A stretch of DNA of 64,000 nt from Virgisporangium aurantiacum. GTDB lineage: Bacteria > Actinomycetota > Actinomycetes > Mycobacteriales > Micromonosporaceae. The notes under the pieces were generated by a model that was given only the letters and a program-made list of their open reading frames with translations, ran no database searches and was not told where the DNA came from. The stretch is from contig NZ_BOPG01000075.1 in NCBI RefSeq assembly GCF_016863635.1, positions 1 to 64,000 of the forward strand, in the 5' to 3' direction. Numbering within the stretch: position 1 is the first letter of the stretch; every line of letters starts with the position of its first letter. Shown here one piece after another: positions 42,252 to 50,702 of this stretch. Made by a program: the position numbers and the translations under genes.

Positions 42252-42554
42252 ATGGCAGCGATTGAGGAGCAGCTCCGCCGGGCCGCCGACCTGCTCTCTC
42301 AGCCACTCCTCCTCGAAGTGCTGGCCGCGGTCGAGGCCGGCGGTACACCTTCCGACGCTCTGACCGACGAGGCCGATCGAGCCGCCTTCGACGCTGCCGT
42401 GGAACGGTTGACCGCGATGGGCGTGTTAGGTCCCGTCGGCTCCGATGACAGCGGACCTGCCGCGTTGACACCGCGGGGGGAGGAACTCCTCGTCCTGCTC
42501 AACGAACTTGCGCAGCAAGTCCCGCCAGCGGCTCGGGCCGGCCACGAACAGTAG
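42252..42554 (+). CDS. Small winged-helix protein (100 aa)
   Basis: ATG at 42252 follows GAAGGAG. IEEQLRRAADLLSQPLLLEV and a following ALTDEADRAAFDAAVERLTA recognition region resemble ArsR/HxlR-type helices. It is divergent from the Tad operon and may bind the palindrome at 42022. Family assignment is weak. Confidence 0.6.
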   Translation: MAAIEEQLRRAADLLSQPLLLEVLAAVEAGGTPSDALTDEADRAAFDAAVERLTAMGVLGPVGSDDSGPAALTPRGEELLVLLNELAQQVPPAARAGHEQ

Positions 42555-42612
42555 TCGAACCCGCTGTCGTTGCTCCATCTGAACAAACGCATCATTGGGC
42601 GGATAGGCGCAC

Positions 42613-42634
42613 GTTTGCGCAAACAGCCTTGACA
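42613..42634 (+). promoter_or_regulatory. Palindrome next to a -35-like TTGACA
   Basis: GTTTGCGCAAAC (42613-42624) is a perfect 12-bp palindrome; TTGACA starts at 42629. No clear -10 lies at 17-18 nt. The region is less GC-rich than its surroundings and sits 90 nt upstream of the regulator-methyltransferase gene. Confidence 0.4.
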
Positions 42635-42721
42635 ACAATGCATACTCCTCGTTTGAGTGTCGTTTCGTAGCGTCAGATCCGATCGTCGAGCACGGCGGAG
42701 GCGCGCGATGAGCTGCCGGGG

Positions 42722-43888
42722 GTGGTGAGTCCGCTGAGCCTTGACGATCTGCGTGAACTCATCGACATCTTCCGACATCGCTGGGATCCGATCATTCTGG
42801 TCCTACTGGCCGATCGTCCTCGCCGGCGCAAGGAACTGACCCAGGAAGTCCGTGACGGAAGCGGGGAGCACATCGCCGACGGCGTCTTGTCCGAAGTCCT
42901 GACTCGGCTGCAGACCGACGGCATGATCGTCAAGGACAAGAGCGGTGCGAACCACGTCGTATATCGGGCAACGCAGGCCGCGCTAACCACTGTCGCTCGC
43001 CTGCGCCGCATCAGCGACCTCGACGCCAACGGCCCGCCGCTGCGCCCACGACTGTCTTGGCCGGAACCGCCCGAGGAGAGCACGCGGATGACCGACAACC
43101 CGGCCGACTCGGACTCGCCGCTCAACACCGAGGTACCGCACAGCGCCCGGGTCTGGAACTACTGGCTCGGCGGCAAAGACAACTTCGCCATCGATCGTGA
43201 AGTCGGCGACCAGGTCAAAGAGGCGTTCCCCGACATCGTCCCCATCGCACGAGAGTCACGCAGATTCCTCGGCCGTGCAGTGCAGTTCCTCGCTGGCGAC
43301 ATCGGCATTCGCCAGTTTCTCGACATCGGCACCGGCCTACCCACCGCCGACAACACGCACGAAGTCGCGCAACGCATTTCGCCCGAGTGCCGAATCGTGT
43401 ACGTCGACCACGACCCGCTCGTCCTCGCCCACGCCCGAGCCCTGCTCAACAGTCACGCTGCCGGCACCACCGACTACCTGCAAGCCGACGTCCGCGACGT
43501 CACCACCATCCTCGCCGGTGCCACCCGCACCCTCGACCTGTCACAGCCGATCGCCGTCATGATGCTCGGCATACTGGGCAACGTCACCGACTACGACGAG
43601 GCACGATCGGTCGTCGACCGCCTGGTCGAAGCGGTGTCCCCTGGCAGCTACCTCGTCATCAACGACGGCACGAACGTCATCAACCCCGAGGCCCGCAACG
43701 AAGCGACCCGCATCTCGATCGAGACCGGATTCCCCTACATCGCCCGATCTCCAAAGCAGATCCGTGCCTACTTCCACGCCGTCGATCTCATCGAGCCCGG
43801 CGTCGTCTCCTGCAGCCGATGGCGTCCAGACCACGACGCCACACCTCAGGAAGTAGACGCCTTCTGCGGTGTAGCGCGTAAGCGTTGA
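42722..43888 (+). CDS. HxlR-like winged helix fused to a PF04672 SAM-dependent methyltransferase (388 aa)
   Basis: GTG at 42722. Residues 1-105 form a winged helix (FRHRWDPIILVLLADRPRRR; GVLSEVLTRLQTDGMIVKDK). From residue 123 it is a PF04672 methyltransferase: PHSARVWNYWLGGKDNFAID, RQFLDIGTGLPTADNTHEVA, and MMLGILGNVTDYDEARSVVD. An internal ATG at 43089 with CGAGGAGAGC upstream lies exactly at the domain junction, so a free methyltransferase may also be made. A stand-alone relative is at 58119. Confidence 0.85.
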   Translation: MVSPLSLDDLRELIDIFRHRWDPIILVLLADRPRRRKELTQEVRDGSGEHIADGVLSEVLTRLQTDGMIVKDKSGANHVVYRATQAALTTVARLRRISDLDANGPPLRPRLSWPEPPEESTRMTDNPADSDSPLNTEVPHSARVWNYWLGGKDNFAIDREVGDQVKEAFPDIVPIARESRRFLGRAVQFLAGDIGIRQFLDIGTGLPTADNTHEVAQRISPECRIVYVDHDPLVLAHARALLNSHAAGTTDYLQADVRDVTTILAGATRTLDLSQPIAVMMLGILGNVTDYDEARSVVDRLVEAVSPGSYLVINDGTNVINPEARNEATRISIETGFPYIARSPKQIRAYFHAVDLIEPGVVSCSRWRPDHDATPQEVDAFCGVARKR

Positions 43889-44294
43889 TGCGCCCGTTGG
43901 GTGGTCAGCGTCGACATATTGATCGTCGGAGAGCCACTTCGCAGTAGCCGTCAGTAGCATCCATTGCCGCTCTGGCAACGCTGACTGCCAGCTTTCGCCT
44001 GGCTGCGTCGCGTGGTGCGACCAAGCATCTCGCGCGACCAAGATGCTTGCCGTACCTCGCTTCGAGGGCCCAACTCGACAACTATGGCTTGATGTCCAGC
44101 ACCGTTGTGCCGTCAGTCGCGTCGAGGTCCTCGACGTGTCGATCGAGGCCGGCAAACGTTGAGCAGGCGGCAGCGTGTGTCGGCGAGCCAGTTGATCCAA
44201 CGCATGTTAGCGATGGCCAAAGATGCCTATGACCCCCGCGGGCTGCCAGTCCGGGGTTCGCCGGCCGCCTGCCTCAGCCGGGCGGCCAGTGGCA
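43889..44294. other. 406-nt stretch without a convincing gene
   Basis: No frame has coding-type GC3 and no hairpin stands out. The sequence is less GC-rich than the neighbours, suggesting decayed or acquired DNA. Confidence 0.5.
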
Positions 44295-44978
44295 TCAGGG
44301 CTGGCCGCGATCGTCGCCCAAGGCTCGTACGGTCAACGTCAGCTCTCGGGTGAGGGTGGCCGCCAGTTCGTCGATCTGGCTGGCCGTGACGACGGTTCCC
44401 CGAAGGTTCGAGATGCCGGTGACGGTTGACAGGTCGGTTCCCCGCAGGTCGGCGCCTCGTAGGTCGCAGTCGTGGAGTTCCACCTCGTCGAACCGGCACC
44501 GGCTGATCACCAACTGGCCGAGCTGGCAGCGGGTGATCGTGGCGTGATCGAGGTTGCTTTCCAGGAGGGCTGTCGGGCCGGTGCTGCGGACCTGGGTCAG
44601 GCTGGCGTAGTCGAGCCGGCAGTTGTCAAAGATGACGTTCTTCAATGTGGTGTCGCTGAGTTGAAGGCCGGTGAGGCGACAGCCGATGAACTCGCACCGT
44701 TCGAGTGTCGCCCCCTCCAAGCGTGCCCCGGAAAGGTCGACAAGTTCGAATCGGCAGCCGTACACGGTCGGGCGCTGCCAGGTAGCGCCGGCCAGGTTCA
44801 CCCGGATGAGGTGGCTCAGCCGGAGGCGGGGTGTGTCGAGTTGGAGGCCGGCCCAGTCGGCGCCGTCGACGAGCGACTCCATTAGCTCGTCGGCGGGCGG
44901 GTCCGCGGTGTGGTCAAGGTCGCGGGGGTCGAGATCCGGGGTGAGGATCTTCAGGTCGCCGACCGTTTGGGTGTCCAT
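44295..44978 (-). CDS. Pentapeptide-repeat protein (227 aa)
   Basis: ATG at 44978. From residue 50 on, the A(D/N)LXX pattern is clear: LIRVNLAGATWQRPTVYGC, LVDLSGARLEGATLERCEFI, LHDCDLRGADLRGTDLS. Such proteins form a right-handed quadrilateral helix; some (MfpA, Qnr) mimic DNA and protect gyrase. It is too divergent to assign a partner. It follows the RiPP precursor on the same strand, separated by a hairpin. Confidence 0.85.
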   Translation of the reverse strand: MDTQTVGDLKILTPDLDPRDLDHTADPPADELMESLVDGADWAGLQLDTPRLRLSHLIRVNLAGATWQRPTVYGCRFELVDLSGARLEGATLERCEFIGCRLTGLQLSDTTLKNVIFDNCRLDYASLTQVRSTGPTALLESNLDHATITRCQLGQLVISRCRFDEVELHDCDLRGADLRGTDLSTVTGISNLRGTVVTASQIDELAATLTRELTLTVRALGDDRGQP

Positions 44979-45006
44979 CGGTTCTCACCGTAGTGACCGG
45001 CTGCGG

Positions 45007-45040
45007 CCGGTGGTGGACCGATGTCTCGATCCACCACCGG
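45007..45040 (-). terminator. 11-bp perfect hairpin after the RiPP precursor
   Basis: CCGGTGGTGGA (45007-45017) and TCCACCACCGG (45030-45040) pair around a 12-nt loop, 16 nt beyond the precursor stop on the - strand. Confidence 0.6.
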
Positions 45041-45056
45041 GGCGTGCGGTGTGTGG

Positions 45057-45209
45057 CTACCGGCGGGACCAGTTGTCCCAGGATGGCCGGTTGTCCCATC
45101 CGGCCGCCGCGACATGCTGCGGTGTGGGCGCGCCGGGCGTGGTGGACGTGGCCGCGAGGCGGGTCAACGTCGTGGCCGGTGCGCTGGTGAGCGTGGACAG
45201 CGGGTTCAT
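45057..45209 (-). CDS. RiPP precursor peptide with WDN/WDN/WSR core (50 aa)
   Basis: ATG at 45209 follows GGGAGGTGATCAC; the gene starts 4 nt after the radical-SAM stop. The leader is Thr/Ala/Pro-rich (MNPLSTLTSAPATTLTRLAA); the C-terminus is GWDNRPSWDNWSRR. Aromatic-x-x motifs of this kind (W-D-N twice, W-S-R once) are substrates of radical-SAM/SPASM enzymes that make three-residue cyclophanes. The pattern resembles the actinobacterial AmcA peptides as I recall them. The product is unknown. Confidence 0.75.
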   Translation of the reverse strand: MNPLSTLTSAPATTLTRLAATSTTPGAPTPQHVAAAGWDNRPSWDNWSRR

Positions 45210-45213
45210 GTGA

Positions 45214-46335
45214 TCACCTCCCTTCGGTGAGTTCGGCGGCTGCCGCCCGGACCAGGGCTTGGCGGGTCGTGCGGCAGTAGTGGGTCTCGGCCACGGTGAA
45301 GGTGCCGTGTTCGAAGTACCGGTTGCCGGCTTGGGCGCCGCGGCAGAAGTCGAAGAAGCCGCAGTTCGAAGCGCAGGCGTGCAGCGCGGTGGTGAACTCG
45401 CGGACGTAGCGCAGCCGGTCGGCGTCGGCGATCATCTGCGGCAGGGAGGCGGTCAACACGTTCCCGGCGATGAAGTCCTGGTAGTCCGCGGCAGTGATGC
45501 CTAACAGCTCCGGGGACAGCAGCACGGTTTGACCGTTGAACCCGACCGTCGGGATCGGGTCGAACGGTGCCGCGAGTGGTCGCGGATCGGTCCGGGTGGC
45601 GTGCAGGTAGCCGACGAGGCGGTCCAGGTCGCGGACCGACAACGCGTTACCGGCCGTCCGGAGCTGGACCAGCCGCTGCCAGAACCGGTACGCCGCTTGC
45701 TCGTCGACGACAGCGCGTTGGCTGCCTTCCTGTTCCTCGATGTTGAACCCCACCGAAGTGCAGCCGAGCATGGTGAAGAACGCGACGAGATCGTCGACCC
45801 GGTCGATCGTGTCGGGCGTGACGACGCAGATCGCGGTGAACGGGATCCCGGCCTGCCGGAGCTGGCGCACACCGCGGATGGTCCGGGCGTGGGTGTCGTG
45901 GCCGGCCCGGTCGACTCGGTGCCGGTTCGCCCACGGCGGGCCGTCGACGCTGACTCCGACCTGGAACTGAAACGCGGATAGCAGTTCGCACCATCGCTCG
46001 TTGAGCAGGGTGGCGTTGGTCTGGATGCCGTGGCGGACCCGACCCGCTGCCCGCAGTGGCTCGAACGGCGCCAGCAGCGCCCGGAAGTGCTCCAAGGGCG
46101 TGGCGGTCGGCTCGCCACCATGCCAGACGACGTCCACGGGATGGTCGCTGTCCTGCACGGCGACCGATGCCGCGCAGGCTGCCGCGACCGGGACGGACAT
46201 GAGCCGCTGGCGGGTGCGGTCCGGCAGGTAGCAGTACGCGCAGTCCAGGTTGCACAGGGTCGTCGGCTGCACGATCAGTGTGTGGAAGGTGCGGGCGACG
46301 GTCGCGGCGGCCGACCGATCGGGCAAGGGACGCAT
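45214..46335 (-). CDS. Radical SAM/SPASM peptide maturase, cyclophane-forming type (373 aa)
   Basis: ATG at 46335. The radical-SAM cluster motif CNLDCAYCYL lies near residues 28-37; DVVWHGGEPTATPLEHFRAL and VGVSVDGPPWANRHRVD follow. The C-terminal region has the SPASM-type Cys set (LHACASNCGFFDFCRGAQAG and HYCRT). These enzymes bind auxiliary iron-sulfur clusters and crosslink Trp side chains in a peptide. Together with the precursor just downstream it forms a minimal RiPP locus; likely AmcB-like. Confidence 0.85.
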   Translation of the reverse strand: MRPLPDRSAAATVARTFHTLIVQPTTLCNLDCAYCYLPDRTRQRLMSVPVAAACAASVAVQDSDHPVDVVWHGGEPTATPLEHFRALLAPFEPLRAAGRVRHGIQTNATLLNERWCELLSAFQFQVGVSVDGPPWANRHRVDRAGHDTHARTIRGVRQLRQAGIPFTAICVVTPDTIDRVDDLVAFFTMLGCTSVGFNIEEQEGSQRAVVDEQAAYRFWQRLVQLRTAGNALSVRDLDRLVGYLHATRTDPRPLAAPFDPIPTVGFNGQTVLLSPELLGITAADYQDFIAGNVLTASLPQMIADADRLRYVREFTTALHACASNCGFFDFCRGAQAGNRYFEHGTFTVAETHYCRTTRQALVRAAAAELTEGR

Positions 46336-46341
46336 GGGGAC

Positions 46342-46473
46342 TCACTCACTCCAAGGGGACTGGCGGCAGGTGCTGGCTCCCATGAACGCGCAGGTCCAGC
46401 AGCGCGTGAAGCCGTTGTGCCAATGACGGCAGCCGATGTGCAGACCTCGACAATTGCTCTTCGCGGTGGGCAC
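46342..46473 (-). CDS. Candidate small Cys/His-rich protein upstream of the maturase (43 aa)
   Basis: GTG at 46473, stop at 46342, 6 nt before the maturase start. It contains GCRHWHNGFTRCWTCAFMGA and a further Cys, five Cys in all, with CxxC, suggesting zinc or cluster binding. GC3 is reasonable, but no clear ribosome-binding site precedes the GTG. It may be a partner of the maturase or an unrelated small protein. Confidence 0.4.
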   Translation of the reverse strand: MPTAKSNCRGLHIGCRHWHNGFTRCWTCAFMGASTCRQSPWSE

Positions 46474-46517
46474 ACTTCACACAGTCACCGTCGTGTGCTG
46501 CGGCGGAAGGGGATCAC

Positions 46518-47903
46518 ATGGACGCCGCCGACCTGCTGTGGACCTCGGCCGCGATCCACGCCGCTGTCGCCCGCGACGATCCCGGCACCGTGATCCGGCT
46601 CGCCCGCCGGGCCGCCGATCTCAACCAGACCGCCCTCGGCCGGCTCTGCGGCTACTCCGCCTCCACCATCTCGCGCATCGAACGCGGCCAGCCCCCGGTC
46701 CACGACATCGACGTACGTCGCCGGATCGCCACCGCGCTGGCCATCCCACCCCAGTACCTCGGCCTGGCACCTGCCCCCAAACCGAAGACACCGCCATTGC
46801 GCGTGGTGCACCCGCCCCGACCGGACCTGGCGGTTAAGGTCGAGCAGATACCAGCCGTCGAAGGAGATGACCCGGTGCGACGACGGGACCTGCTCACCGG
46901 CCTCACAGCCACCGCAGCAGTCTCCACCTGGCCATGGCCAGCGGCCGGGGCATCAAGCGCCAACGCAGAGGTCACGCTCGACGCCCTGCTCACCGCCGCC
47001 AGCGTCGATGCCCAACCCGCGCCGACGGTGGAACTGACGCGTGCGCTGACCGCCGCCCAAACAGCATTCACGAAATGCCGGTACAACGACCTCGCCGTGC
47101 GCCTGCCCCAGCTCATCGCCGTCACCACGGCGAGCCAGAACACTGCGACCGGGACGCAGCGCGACAACGCCGCCACCGTCCTCGCCGGCGCCTACCAGCT
47201 CGCGTCCGAGCTGTGCATCAAGCTCAACGACGACGCCCTTGGCTGGGTCCTCGCCGACCGGGCAATGACGGTCGCCCAGGTCAGCGGTCGGGCCGACAGC
47301 ATCGCCAGCAGCACCCGCACAGTGGCCATCGCCATGCGCCGAGCCGGCCACCAAGACGCCGCCATCGACCTACTCACCCGCGCCGCACACGGTCTTGACC
47401 TTCGCCACCGACCGCCCGACGGTGCCCTTGCCGCCTACGGCTCACTGCTGTGCACCGCCGCCTACAGCAGCGCCCAACGCGGAAACCACGCCCAGGCGGT
47501 CGAACTCATCGACGAAGCCGCCGAGGCTGCCGAGCGGCTCACCACGCCACACCTCAGCGCCGGCGTGGCGTTCAGCCCCACCAACGTCAACATCTACAAG
47601 ATCGCCATATTCACCGCGCTCGGCGACTCCGCCACCGCACTCCGCCACGCCAGCAGCGTCCAGCCAGGGGTTCTCCCCACCCCTGAGCGGCACGCCCGAT
47701 TCTGTATCGACACCGCCCGCGCCTGGGAACGCCACAGTCGCCCCGACCGCGCCCACCAGGCCCTACGGGCCGCGGAACGGCACGCACCTCAAGAGCTGCG
47801 CCGCCCGTCGGTGCGGGACCTGATCTCCAGCCTCCTGTACGGGCCCACGCCGGCACCGCCCGGCCTGCGCGAACTCGCAACGCGGGTCGGCGCCGCGCGT
47901 TGA
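46518..47903 (+). CDS. XRE-family regulator with TPR-like domain (461 aa)
   Basis: ATG at 46518 follows GGAAGGGGATC. The helix-turn-helix is QTALGRLCGYSASTISRIER near residues 35-55; a Pro-rich linker and a segment VRRRDLLTGLTATAAVSTWP follow; the rest is helical repeat (TLAELCIKLNDDALGWVLAD-type, and SPTNVNIYKIAIFTALGDSA). Such regulators are abundant in actinomycetes and often respond to peptides. Divergent from the RiPP genes, it is the obvious candidate regulator of that locus. Confidence 0.85.
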   Translation: MDAADLLWTSAAIHAAVARDDPGTVIRLARRAADLNQTALGRLCGYSASTISRIERGQPPVHDIDVRRRIATALAIPPQYLGLAPAPKPKTPPLRVVHPPRPDLAVKVEQIPAVEGDDPVRRRDLLTGLTATAAVSTWPWPAAGASSANAEVTLDALLTAASVDAQPAPTVELTRALTAAQTAFTKCRYNDLAVRLPQLIAVTTASQNTATGTQRDNAATVLAGAYQLASELCIKLNDDALGWVLADRAMTVAQVSGRADSIASSTRTVAIAMRRAGHQDAAIDLLTRAAHGLDLRHRPPDGALAAYGSLLCTAAYSSAQRGNHAQAVELIDEAAEAAERLTTPHLSAGVAFSPTNVNIYKIAIFTALGDSATALRHASSVQPGVLPTPERHARFCIDTARAWERHSRPDRAHQALRAAERHAPQELRRPSVRDLISSLLYGPTPAPPGLRELATRVGAAR

Positions 47904-48196
47904 CCTCGTACCATTCGGATGTCATCTTGTGAGGGCTTCAGACCCACAGGTGATCGACGGTAGTCGTTTCGAAGGTCAAACGATCTTTCCCGCCATCTGC
48001 CAAATCGGATATTGGGCCTAGGGAACGCGCTAGGTGTACAGCCCGAGCGTCGCGCGGGCTGGAAGCGTGTCGCGAATCCGGTCGATGGGTACGCGAACAG
48101 GGCGAACTTATCAACGGGCTACTCTTGAAGCTCCGGCGGGAGGCGCTCGGCAGACAGGCCTCAGCCTCCTGCCCCCAGCTGTCCCTGGGGTGTGAC

Positions 48197-49405
48197 ATGC
48201 AGCAGATCGATCCTGAGATGACACCGGCCGAACGGATCAAGCTCTTCCGCATGCGTGCCGGTCTCACGCAGGAACAAGCAGCCCAACTCAAGGGCTGCAC
48301 CGTCAGTGCCTGGCGCAAGTGGGAGTCCGGCGAACGGTCGGTCAACTCGCTTGGCGACTGGATCGAGATCGCCCGGATCGTCCGAGTAAAAGATCTTTTC
48401 CGGCTCACCGGTCTGCCCCTTGGCGAGCTTCCAGACGAACCCTCGGAGCACGAAACGATCCCGCCGATTCGCTCGGCGATGCACGCCTACCCGCAGCGGC
48501 TCGACGAACCAGTCGACCTCGACCTGCTCGGCCGATCGCTCGACTTCGCCTGGGGAACTTGGCACGGCTCCGGCAGCCGCTACACCCGGACCGGGCCGAT
48601 GCTGCCCGACCTGATCACAGATACCCGCGCCGCGCTCATTTCCCTCGATGACGCCGAAGACCGGCGACGCGGGCAGCGGCTTGCGATGCACCTATGGTCG
48701 TTGATCCGGGCGTACGGAAAGCGAATCGGCGCGCTTGATGTCGCAATGGTTGCCGCTGATCGAGCATCAACGGCCGCGGACAATGCCGACGATCCTTGCT
48801 ACCGCGCTGCTGCGGCCTGGCACACCGCTACTGTCCTGTCTGCGAGTGGCCATACCGAGGAGGCCGCCGCGTTGTGTCGCGACGCTGTCCGCGACCTGGA
48901 GGGCATCGACGACCAGGACCCGGAGCGGATCGCCCTGGTCGGCGTGCTGCATCTCCTTCTGGCTGTACAGGAAGCCCGGCTCCGTAGTGAGCCTGCCGCC
49001 ATGAACGCGCTCGCGGTCGCCGATCGGGCAGCGGTGGCCGTCGGTGAGACGACATACCACCGGGTCTACTTCGGCCCGACGAACGTCGGAATCCACCGGA
49101 GCGCGGTCGCCCTCGAACTGTCCCGGCCGCACGAGGCGCTGCGGGTAGCCGAACACGTCGACGTATCCCAGTCGCCAAGCGTCGAGCGTCGCTACGCGCA
49201 CTACCTCCACCTCGCCCGCGGGTATGCGAACCGTCGCGAGGATCTGGCTGCGTTGCACATGCTGCTGCGTGGAGATCGCGAGTGTGCAGAGGAATCCAAG
49301 ATCAATCTGACCGTCAAGGGATTGACCCGGGAACTACTGCGGCGAGAGACGCCAACGACGAGACCTGAACTGCGGCCGTTCGCCGAGCGTATCGGCGTCG
49401 CATAG
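48197..49405 (+). CDS. XRE-family regulator with TPR-like domain (402 aa)
   Basis: ATG at 48197 (MQQIDPEMTPAERIKLFRMR) is preferred over a TTG at 48125, which would add an unlikely basic extension. The helix-turn-helix is LTQEQAAQLKGCTVSAWRKW near residues 22-42. The remainder is helical, with a motif TTYHRVYFGPTNVGIHRSAV that parallels the 46518 protein. It has no obvious target next to it. A strong terminator follows. Confidence 0.8.
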   Translation: MQQIDPEMTPAERIKLFRMRAGLTQEQAAQLKGCTVSAWRKWESGERSVNSLGDWIEIARIVRVKDLFRLTGLPLGELPDEPSEHETIPPIRSAMHAYPQRLDEPVDLDLLGRSLDFAWGTWHGSGSRYTRTGPMLPDLITDTRAALISLDDAEDRRRGQRLAMHLWSLIRAYGKRIGALDVAMVAADRASTAADNADDPCYRAAAAWHTATVLSASGHTEEAAALCRDAVRDLEGIDDQDPERIALVGVLHLLLAVQEARLRSEPAAMNALAVADRAAVAVGETTYHRVYFGPTNVGIHRSAVALELSRPHEALRVAEHVDVSQSPSVERRYAHYLHLARGYANRREDLAALHMLLRGDRECAEESKINLTVKGLTRELLRRETPTTRPELRPFAERIGVA

Positions 49406-49447
49406 TCGTACGCCTCGGGTAGGTACCCCACGGCGTGGTACCACAGC

Positions 49448-49486
49448 GCGTGTCACTGCCCCACTGCGGGGCGGTGACACGCCTTT
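49448..49486 (+). terminator. Strong intrinsic terminator after the 48197 gene
   Basis: GCGTGTCACTGCCCC (49448-49462) and GGGGCGGTGACACGC (49468-49482) pair over 15 bp with one wobble and a 5-nt loop, followed by CTTTGT. Confidence 0.75.
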
Positions 49487-49866
49487 GTATGCCTACGGTC
49501 AGTGCTGTGACCGGCAGCACCACATTCGGTCACGCTTGATCGACGTACGCCTATTGGGTTGAGTCGATCTCGCAGGGGAGACCGGACGACGGCGATCGCG
49601 AGCGCCGCCCGATCACCCCAAGAACGAGAGCGGCAGCGGCCGAGCACTGCCCCGCCGGCGGACCCCGGCTGCTGCTTTCCCCGGATTAGGCCCCGGCGGT
49701 CGCTGCGAACTGGCGCGACCGCTGGGCCGCCATTAGGCAGCGAGGTGAGGGAGCGATGCACGGGATTCTATCGATTGCGACGGACGCGGCCGTCGCCACT
49801 GAGTTGGCCTATCCGCGCATGCTTAGCCTGGTCCCCGTTGTCATCGTTGAGGGCCGTGTCGTCGCG
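49487..49866. other. 380-nt stretch without a firm gene
   Basis: A + strand start at 49756 (GAGGTGAGGGAGCG before ATG) opens MHGILSIATDAAVATELAYP but soon runs antisense through the GntR gene, so it is at best a fragment. Nothing else stands out. Confidence 0.4.
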
Positions 49867-50607
49867 TCACGCCGTGAAGTGGTACTCAAGGGCGTAGGCG
49901 CTCGCGTCCAAGAGCATCTCGTTGACTTCAACGCATTGCCCTGCGTCGGTGTAGGCGTAGCGGGTGATTGCAACGATCGGAGTTCCGCCCGGCAAGTTGA
50001 GGTCGGCGGCCTCGGCGGGGGTAGGCATGCGGCAGATGACCGACTCGGTGAACTTCACCGGTCCGATTCCGGCCTCGGCCATCCGGGCATAGATGCCGCC
50101 CTTGCCTGGGCCGGTGTAGGAAACCGAGGGCGCTTTTGCGACCACCTCAAGCGGGATGTAGCTCGTTGCGGCTTGCACGGTCCGTTCTTCGACGGCGAAC
50201 TTGCGTGATCGCGCGAGGACGGCCGCATCGGCGGGCACGCCCAACGCGTCGGCAACGGATTGAGGCGCCGGAACCTCACCGACGACGACGTGAACGACAC
50301 GGAGCCGGCCGTTCGTGTCATGATCCTGAATCGCTTTCCCGGTCCCCCACTGCTCTTTCGAGAGGCGACCCGGTGATGAGCGGCGGATCCGGCTGAACAT
50401 CCGCACGAACAAGCCCTTTCCATGGCGTGAGACGACGATGCCGTCGGCGCGCAGAAGGTCGAGAGCGCGGGCAACCGTGCCGACGGGCGCGCCGTGGATC
50501 TGCGCAAGATCTCGAACCGTGGGGAGGCGGTCGCCCTCAACGAGGCGGCGCGCTGCGATGTCCGCCCGGATGGCGTTCGCAATGTCTTGGTAAGCCGACT
50601 GAGCCAC
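49867..50607 (-). CDS. GntR-family transcriptional regulator (UTRA domain, 246 aa)
   Basis: GTG at 50607 gives MAQSAYQDIANAIRADIAAR, the usual GntR start; the longer frame would place the operator inside the gene. The winged helix includes RLPTVRDLAQIHGAPVGTVA and ALDLLRADGIVVSRHGKGLF. The C-terminal UTRA ligand domain ends EVNEMLLDASAYALEYHF. It faces the 50703 gene across a repeat-rich operator and probably controls both. Confidence 0.88.
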   Translation of the reverse strand: MAQSAYQDIANAIRADIAARRLVEGDRLPTVRDLAQIHGAPVGTVARALDLLRADGIVVSRHGKGLFVRMFSRIRRSSPGRLSKEQWGTGKAIQDHDTNGRLRVVHVVVGEVPAPQSVADALGVPADAAVLARSRKFAVEERTVQAATSYIPLEVVAKAPSVSYTGPGKGGIYARMAEAGIGPVKFTESVICRMPTPAEAADLNLPGGTPIVAITRYAYTDAGQCVEVNEMLLDASAYALEYHFTA

Positions 50608-50608
50608 G

Positions 50609-50658
50609 GTGTTCAGAATACTGAGTGTTCCGGATGAACACACCTTCAGTGTTCAGAA
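50609..50658. promoter_or_regulatory. GntR-type operator cluster
   Basis: GTGTTCAGAA occurs at 50609-50618 and 50649-50658. Between them GTGTTC (50625) and GAACAC (50636) form an inverted repeat with a 5-nt spacer. The GTGTTC/GAACAC sites lie directly upstream of the GntR start. Confidence 0.7.
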
Positions 50659-50702
50659 CGCAGCGTGTGAGATGGGGGGCACCGATGGTTAGGAGATCCC
50701 CG

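Noticed and set aside
49756-50208. 150-codon + strand ORF facing the GntR gene
   Set aside because: Good ribosome-binding site, but most of it is antisense to the firmly supported GntR gene; at most a gene fragment.
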